Positions 58,338-64,000 of a stretch of DNA of 64,000 bases are shown in pieces. A program made the translations under genes and the position numbers. How positions within the stretch are numbered: the first letter of the stretch is position 1; each line of letters starts with the position of its first letter. Under the pieces are notes generated by a model. That model saw only the letters and a list, made by a program, of their open reading frames with translations, had not been told where the DNA came from and searched no databases. This DNA comes from Fulvimonas sp. R45 (GTDB taxonomy: Bacteria; Pseudomonadota; Gammaproteobacteria; Xanthomonadales; Rhodanobacteraceae). The stretch lies in the NCBI RefSeq assembly GCF_030504985.1, contig NZ_JASERU010000014.1, forward strand, positions 52,987-116,986, in the 5' to 3' direction.

Positions 58338-58380
58338 TTGATATACACTTAACAATAACCTGTCAAGATAAATTTTTATC
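58338..58380 (-). promoter_or_regulatory. Promoter and palindromic operator of the peptide operon
   Basis: Reading on the minus strand: TTGACA (58366-58361), 17 bases, TATCAA (58343-58338), a near-consensus sigma70 promoter that would start transcription about 38 bases before the receptor ATG. Directly upstream, GATAAA-TT-TTTATC (58367-58380) is a perfect inverted repeat touching the -35, in the most AT-rich spot of the window, and could be bound by the RpiR/MurR regulator. Confidence 0.75.
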
Positions 58381-58834
58381 AGAACGAACCGCCCGGAAGT
58401 TTCCGTGGGTACACCTCTTCAGAGGTCGAGCGATGGAAACGCTGAAGAATGAAGCCGCGGCGTATCCGCCAGAGTCGCGGGCGAGGGGCGCGAATGAGGT
58501 TCGAGCGCCGGAAAGGAGCATGTGTCGCCGTGAGCTCGATCTGGGATGGCCGGCAAGATCGGCGGTACGGCGCAGAGGCTGTGCCCGGATGCGCCACGCC
58601 GAGCGTGACCAAGGGCTACGCCCGAGTGCGGCGAGCGAGAAACAGGCACGCATCAAGGCGCAGGAACGCGAAGTGACGGGTGCGCGAGACCAGCGAGAGC
58701 CTGCGTGAGGCATCAGCGGCGTCGGCGACTACGGCAACGCCCTAGACGATCAGCGGTGTGCACAAGGCTGAGGTGGTCCGTCGACGCTCCTGGCCCGGCA
58801 TCAGGCCGCGGGACTGGCCACGCTGGGCAGGATA
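58381..58834. other. 454-bp gap without a convincing gene
   Basis: Between the peptide operon promoter and tRNA-Ser. Several open frames exist on both strands (the longest being 58292-58708 on the plus strand), but none has a ribosome site, conserved-looking protein or the codon bias of the neighbours. The sequence is less GC-rich and irregular, as expected for a remnant. No feature assigned. Confidence 0.5.
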
Positions 58835-58924
58835 TGGCGGAGAGAGTGGGATTCGAACCCACGGTAGGCTTGCACCTACGGCAGTTTTCAAGACTGCTGC
58901 CTTAAACCGCTCGGCCATCTCTCC
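58835..58924 (-). tRNA. tRNA-Ser (anticodon TGA)
   Basis: The minus strand reads an acceptor pair GGAGAGA/TCTCTCC, D-arm GGCCGAGCGGTTTAAGGC, anticodon arm GCAGTCTTGAAAACTGC with anticodon TGA, a long variable arm (CGTAGGTGCAAGCCTACC) and T-arm GTGGGTTCGAATCCCAC. CCA is encoded (58837-58835). It lies downstream of serS. Confidence 0.97.
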
Positions 58925-59192
58925 GTTTGTCTGCGCGAACAGGCGCGCTACGCACGCCACTACGGCAGTTTGATTCCGGGCATCCTGCCCTTCACCCCGG
59001 CGGGGCCGGCGACTGCGTCGCCGTTCGCTTCGGCATCCTGCCTTCGCGTCAAGACTGCTGCCTTAAACCGCTCGGCCATCTCTCCGTTTGTCTGCGCGAA
59101 CAGGCGTGCTACGCACGCCACTACGGCAGTTTGATTCCGGGCATCCTGCCCTTCACCCCGGCGGGGCCGGCGACTGCGTCGCCGTTCGCTTC
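58888..59192. repeat. Tandem 144-bp duplication holding the 5' half of tRNA-Ser
   Basis: 58888-59031 recurs at 59049-59192 (period 161 bp) with one mismatch. The repeated piece contains nucleotides 1-37 of tRNA-Ser (58888-58924, duplicated at 59049-59085), cut in the anticodon loop, plus about 107 bp of upstream DNA. The second copy therefore carries a half tRNA that cannot fold as a tRNA. Confidence 0.9.
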
Positions 59193-59242
59193 CTATCCTG
59201 CACGCCTCTCGGCCCTCGGCCTATTGCAGGGAGGCCATGCTA

Positions 59243-60969
<1,727 letters not shown>

Positions 60970-62313
60970 TCAGCGGCGGCGACGCGCCTCGGCGCGGGCG
61001 GTGCGCAGGGCGCCGAGCTTCTCTCGCAGCTTCTGCTCCAGCCCGCGATCGACCGGCTCGTAGAACACCGTGCCCTCCAGCGCCTCGGGCAGGCATTGCT
61101 GGTCGAGCGCCACGCCGCCCTCGACGTCGTGGTCGTACTGGTAGCCCTTGCCGTAGCCCAGGCCCTTCATCAGCTTGGTAGGGGCGTTGCGCAGGTGCAT
61201 CGGCACCTCCAGCGTGCCGGTCTCGCGCACGGCGGCGCGGGCAGCGTTCCAGGCCTGGTAGGCGGCGTTGCTCTTGGGCGCGACCGCCAGCCAGATCGCC
61301 AGTTGCGCCAGGCCCAGCTCGCCTTCGGGGCTGCCCAGGCGCTCGTAGGTGTCCCAGGCGTCCAGCGCCATGCGCCAGGCGCGCGGTTCGGCCAGGCCGA
61401 CGTCCTCCACCGCCATGCGGGTCATGCGGCGTGCCAGGTAGAGCGGATCGCAACCGCCGTCGAGCATGCGCGCGAGCCAGTACACGGCGGCGTCGGGATC
61501 GGAGGAACGCACCGACTTGTGCAGCGCGGAGATCTGGTCGTAGAACTGCTCGCCCTGCTTGTCGAAGCGGCGGGTGCGGTCGGCCAGCACCTGCGCCAGG
61601 GTCGCCTCGTCGATGCGCCCGTCCTGCGCCAGCTCGGCAGCGATCTCCAGCAGGGTCAGCGCACGGCGCACGTCGCCGTCGGCGGCCTGGGCGATCAGCT
61701 GCAGCGAGGCATCGTCCACCTCGAGCCGCGACGCGCCGAGGCCGCGTTCGGCGTCGGCCAGCGCGCGCTTGAGCGCGGCCACGATGTCCTCCGCCGAGAC
61801 CGCTTCCAGCACGTGCACGCGGCAGCGCGAGAGCAGCGCCGAGTTCAGCTCGAACGAAGGGTTCTCGGTGGTGGCGCCGACGAACAGGATCACGCCCTTC
61901 TCGATGTGCGGCAGGAAGGCGTCCTGCTGCGCCTTGTTGAAGCGGTGCACCTCGTCCACGAACAGCACGGTGCGCCGTCCGCGCGCGAAGTTGGCCTCGG
62001 CCTCGGCCAGCGCCTTGCGCACCTCGGGCAGGCCGGAAAGCACCGCCGAGATGGCGCGGAAATCCGCGTCGGCGTAGCGCGCCACCAGCAGCGCCAGCGT
62101 GGTCTTGCCGCAGCCGGGCGGCCCCCACAGCACCATCGAGTGCACCCTGCCCGCCTCCAGCGCGCGCCGCAGCGCCTTGCCGGGGCCGACCAGGCGCTGC
62201 TGGCCCACGACCTCGTCGAGGTCGCGCGGCCGCATGCGCTCGGCCAGCGGCTTCAGCGCCTCGGGCTCGCCGCTGGCGAACAGGTCGGTGGGGGAAGCGG
62301 AACGGCTGGACAT
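60970..62313 (-). CDS. rarA: Replication-associated recombination protein RarA (MgsA)
   Basis: A 447-residue AAA+ ATPase of the clamp-loader group that acts at stalled replication forks. It has Walker A MVLWGPPGCGKTTLALL near residue 65, Walker B TVLFVDEVHRFNKAQQDAFL near 115, sensor 1 ILFVGATTENPSFELN and sensor 2 DGDVRRALTLLEIA, with the tetramerisation and MgsA C-terminal domains (YWLARMLDGGCDPLYLARRM; LGYGKGYQYDHD). The lolA-rarA-serS order is shared with Xanthomonas. Confidence 0.97.
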   Translation of the reverse strand: MSSRSASPTDLFASGEPEALKPLAERMRPRDLDEVVGQQRLVGPGKALRRALEAGRVHSMVLWGPPGCGKTTLALLVARYADADFRAISAVLSGLPEVRKALAEAEANFARGRRTVLFVDEVHRFNKAQQDAFLPHIEKGVILFVGATTENPSFELNSALLSRCRVHVLEAVSAEDIVAALKRALADAERGLGASRLEVDDASLQLIAQAADGDVRRALTLLEIAAELAQDGRIDEATLAQVLADRTRRFDKQGEQFYDQISALHKSVRSSDPDAAVYWLARMLDGGCDPLYLARRMTRMAVEDVGLAEPRAWRMALDAWDTYERLGSPEGELGLAQLAIWLAVAPKSNAAYQAWNAARAAVRETGTLEVPMHLRNAPTKLMKGLGYGKGYQYDHDVEGGVALDQQCLPEALEGTVFYEPVDRGLEQKLREKLGALRTARAEARRRR

Positions 62314-62347
62314 GGCTGCATGATAGCGCGCCCTCCAGGACGGTCTC

Positions 62348-63034
62348 TCAGCCGCGCGGCTGCGCCACTTTCATCGTGTATTGGCGATAGGCGCCGTAGC
62401 CCACGCCGCAGGCGCCGGTCAGGACGGCGGGAATCAGCAGGGTGTGTTCGCCCAGCAGGCGGAACAGCTGCGCCCCGGCGGCGCTGCCGAGCATGAAGGT
62501 GCCCGCCACCAGCGCGCACAGGCGCAGGCGCAGCGTGTCCACCGGCAACCGGCGCAGCATCTGGCCCAGGTAGATGCCCATGTCGGTGAAGATGCCGGTG
62601 ACGTGCGTGGTGCGGAACACCATGCCGCTGTAGGTGCTGACCATGCCGTTCTGCAAGCCCACCGCGACCGAGGCGAGGTACAGGCCGATCGAGCTGTTCG
62701 CGTCCAGCAGCGGCACCGCGGCGAACAGCAGCAGCGACTCCAGCGTCAACGCCACGCCGTAGCGGCGCCCCAGCTTCAGCGCGGTCTGCTGCACGATGAA
62801 GCCGCTGAGCGCGGCGCCGAACACGAACGCGGCGATGGTCAACGCCCAATGCCACGCCTCGCCACCGTCGCCGGTGCCCAGGGTGATGCCGAGCAGGCTG
62901 GTGTTGCCGGTCATGTTGCTGATCGACTGGTGGCGGAAGCCCAGGTAGCCGCAGGCATTGACCATGCCCGCGATGAACGCGAGCACGCCGCCGCCGACCC
63001 ACGCCCAGCGCGGCAACTGGCGCAATACGGGCAT
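62348..63034 (-). CDS. YoaK/DUF1275 family membrane protein
   Basis: A 228-residue inner-membrane protein with six or seven helices (WVGGGVLAFIAGMVNACGYL, WALTIAAFVFGAALSGFIV, VALTLESLLLFAAVPLLD, LYLASVAVGLQNGMVSTYSG, LRLCALVAGTFMLGSAAG, LIPAVLTGACGVGYGAY). The DUF1275 family marks are SNMTGNTSLLG near residue 40 and QNGMVSTY...VRTTHVTG-like FRTTHVTGIFTDMG. Function is unknown. It lies 7 bp after lolA. Confidence 0.9.
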   Translation of the reverse strand: MPVLRQLPRWAWVGGGVLAFIAGMVNACGYLGFRHQSISNMTGNTSLLGITLGTGDGGEAWHWALTIAAFVFGAALSGFIVQQTALKLGRRYGVALTLESLLLFAAVPLLDANSSIGLYLASVAVGLQNGMVSTYSGMVFRTTHVTGIFTDMGIYLGQMLRRLPVDTLRLRLCALVAGTFMLGSAAGAQLFRLLGEHTLLIPAVLTGACGVGYGAYRQYTMKVAQPRG

Positions 63035-63041
63035 GGGCGGA

Positions 63042-63701
63042 TCAGTTCTTCAATGGCCGGGTGGTGATCACCGGCAGGTCGCCGATCACGTCGGCGTCCT
63101 TGGGCGGGGTGAAGTTGAAGGTCTCGGGCGGGATCGGGGCGTTGCGCTTCCAGTCCGAGAAGCGGATGTCGGTGGTCGAGCCCAGCCGGTCGCGGAAGAC
63201 CATGCGCGCCAGGCCCTGCGTGCCGAAGCCGAGCTCGGCGTAGTCGAACTGCGGGTCGGCCTCGGTGGAGGTGAGACGCAGCCATTGCAGGCCGTCGCGC
63301 TCGCCTTCCTCGGTGACCTTGAAGTTCTTGTCCAGTTGCGACACGTCGGTGAGCACGGTGAGCGGGCTGTGCGCCTCCTCGGTGCTCTGCTTGCGCACGG
63401 TGACCTGTTCCAGCGAGGGATCGTACAGCCACACGCGGCTGCCGTCGGCCACGATGACCTGCTTGTACGGCGCCAGGGTGTCCCAGCGGAACTCGCGCGG
63501 CGCCTCCAGCGCCAGCGTGCCGGAACTGGCCTGGCCCGGCTGGCCGTTGGCGCCGGTGAGGGTCTGGGTGAAGCGGCCGGTGAGCGAGTGCAGGCCGTCG
63601 GCGAAGGCATCGAGCCGGGCACGGGCGGGGCCGGTGGCGGCCTGGGCCAGGCCGGCCAGCGTCAGCAGGAACGCGGCGGCGACGATCGGGAAGCGTTTCA
63701 T
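63042..63701 (-). CDS. lolA: Outer-membrane lipoprotein carrier protein LolA
   Basis: A 219-residue periplasmic chaperone that carries lipoproteins from LolCDE to LolB. The signal peptide is MKRFPIVAAAFLLTLAGLAQ. The mature part has the LolA features LHSLTGRFTQTLTG, SSGTLALEAPREFRWDTLAPY, VWLYDPSLEQVTVRK and LGFGTQGLARMVFRDRLGS. ATG 63701 is the signal-peptide start; AGGG lies seven bases upstream. ftsK, its usual upstream neighbour, would lie beyond the window. Confidence 0.96.
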   Translation of the reverse strand: MKRFPIVAAAFLLTLAGLAQAATGPARARLDAFADGLHSLTGRFTQTLTGANGQPGQASSGTLALEAPREFRWDTLAPYKQVIVADGSRVWLYDPSLEQVTVRKQSTEEAHSPLTVLTDVSQLDKNFKVTEEGERDGLQWLRLTSTEADPQFDYAELGFGTQGLARMVFRDRLGSTTDIRFSDWKRNAPIPPETFNFTPPKDADVIGDLPVITTRPLKN

Positions 63702-63816
63702 GGAAACCCTGTAGGCAAGACGCGAGGCGCAGCGTGCATTGTAAGCGGGAAGGCTTAACCGTTCGCTTTCGGCGGGCGACGACCTGCTCCTTCTCCCCTC
63801 CGGGGAGAAGGGTGGG

Positions 63817-63892
63817 ATGAGGGGCCAATCTTGCCTTGTCGCCTGGTCGGAGCGGCTTTGCTCGCGGGCTTGTCGCGAGGTTGGCCCCTCAT
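63817..63892. repeat. Inverted repeat upstream of lolA
   Basis: ATGAGGGGCCAA (63817-63828) and TTGGCCCCTCAT (63881-63892) are perfect 12-bp arms enclosing 52 bases. A second hairpin (CTTCTCCCC/GGGGAGAAG, near 63790-63810) lies beside it. This kind of CTCCCC...GGGGAG sequence is a common proteobacterial intergenic repeat. Confidence 0.7.
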
Positions 63893-63904
63893 TCCAGCCC
63901 TCTG

Positions 63905-64000
63905 AGAGCCTGTTCAAAGTCTCGTCGAAATCCAGGAAGCTAGCGGGATGAGAGCCCGTTACCCCAGTGATCTAAGAGCCTGTTCAAAGTCTCGTCGAAA
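63905..64000. repeat. Direct repeat of AGAGCCTGTTCA element at window edge
   Basis: A 26-bp sequence, AGAGCCTGTTCAAAGTCTCG and six more bases, occurs at 63905-63930 and 63975-64000, exactly 70 bp apart, and continues past the edge. A degraded third start (AGAGCCCGTT) lies at 63951. The ends match those at 8242 and 28645. Confidence 0.85.

Noticed and set aside
58292..58708. A 138-codon plus-strand gene before tRNA-Ser
   Set aside because: It begins inside the promoter of the peptide operon, has no ribosome site and no recognisable protein character.

Overview
The window is high-GC (roughly two thirds G+C), gene-dense chromosomal DNA from a gammaproteobacterium, most likely of the order Xanthomonadales, probably a Rhodanobacter/Dyella/Luteibacter-type member of the Rhodanobacteraceae. 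The reasons are the gammaproteobacterial gene set (zipA, nfuA, yheS, rluC divergent from rne, rarA) combined with SMC rather than MukB, the order lysS-prfB-recJ-rpfE known from the Xanthomonas rpf region, the order lolA-rarA-serS, and the aguA/aguB agmatine pathway. No phage, integrase, transposase, CRISPR array or rRNA operon was seen.

Layout. 1-8.2 kb: a secreted CocE-type hydrolase cut by the window edge, an Lrp regulator divergent from alanine dehydrogenase, an AraC regulator divergent from a Tat-exported DUF1501 protein, an ABC exporter and a DHA2-type drug exporter. 8.2-15.5 kb: a long palindromic repeat, a three-gene operon (membrane protein, winged-helix regulator, serine hydrolase) with an obvious operator, endonuclease V, a large MscS-type channel, an AraC regulator and a VOC protein. 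15.5-33.4 kb: a housekeeping block with zipA, smc, bolA, yciI, a short YidC paralogue, lysS, prfB (with programmed frameshift), a two-lobed aspartic protease, asnB, recJ, an RpfE-like protein and an ABC-F ATPase. 33.5-46.3 kb: a small secreted protein, aguA and aguB separated by two other genes, TraB, two cytochromes c, nfuA, phhB, rluC, rne, a GacA-like regulator and tRNA-Leu. 46.5-48.9 kb: a nickel/cobalt module with an RcnR/DmeR-type repressor, a DmeF-type exporter, a DUF3147 protein and a frameshifted second exporter. 48.9-58.4 kb: a six-gene peptide-utilisation operon on the minus strand. 58.8-64 kb: tRNA-Ser, serS, rarA, a YoaK protein, lolA and a repeat cluster at the edge.

Two things stand out. 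First, upstream of asnB there is a complete ribosome-mediated attenuator: a 40-residue leader peptide with seven Asn codons within ten codons, mutually exclusive hairpins, and a strong intrinsic terminator. Amino-acid attenuation is familiar for his, thr, leu, ilv, phe and trp operons; I know of no established asparagine example of this type. Second, the operon TonB receptor / serine hydrolase with membrane tail / dipeptide epimerase with a DxD motif / POT permease / RpiR-MurR regulator / second serine hydrolase looks like a self-contained route for taking up and stereochemically processing peptides, possibly muropeptides or D-amino-acid peptides.

Smaller curiosities are a repeat family (AGAGCCTGTTCA ends) that supplies stop codons to flanking genes, a repeat-derived in-frame insertion in recJ, a duplicated 5' half of tRNA-Ser next to serS, an operator palindrome upstream of the winged-helix operon, and a G-tract just ahead of the aspartic protease start codon.
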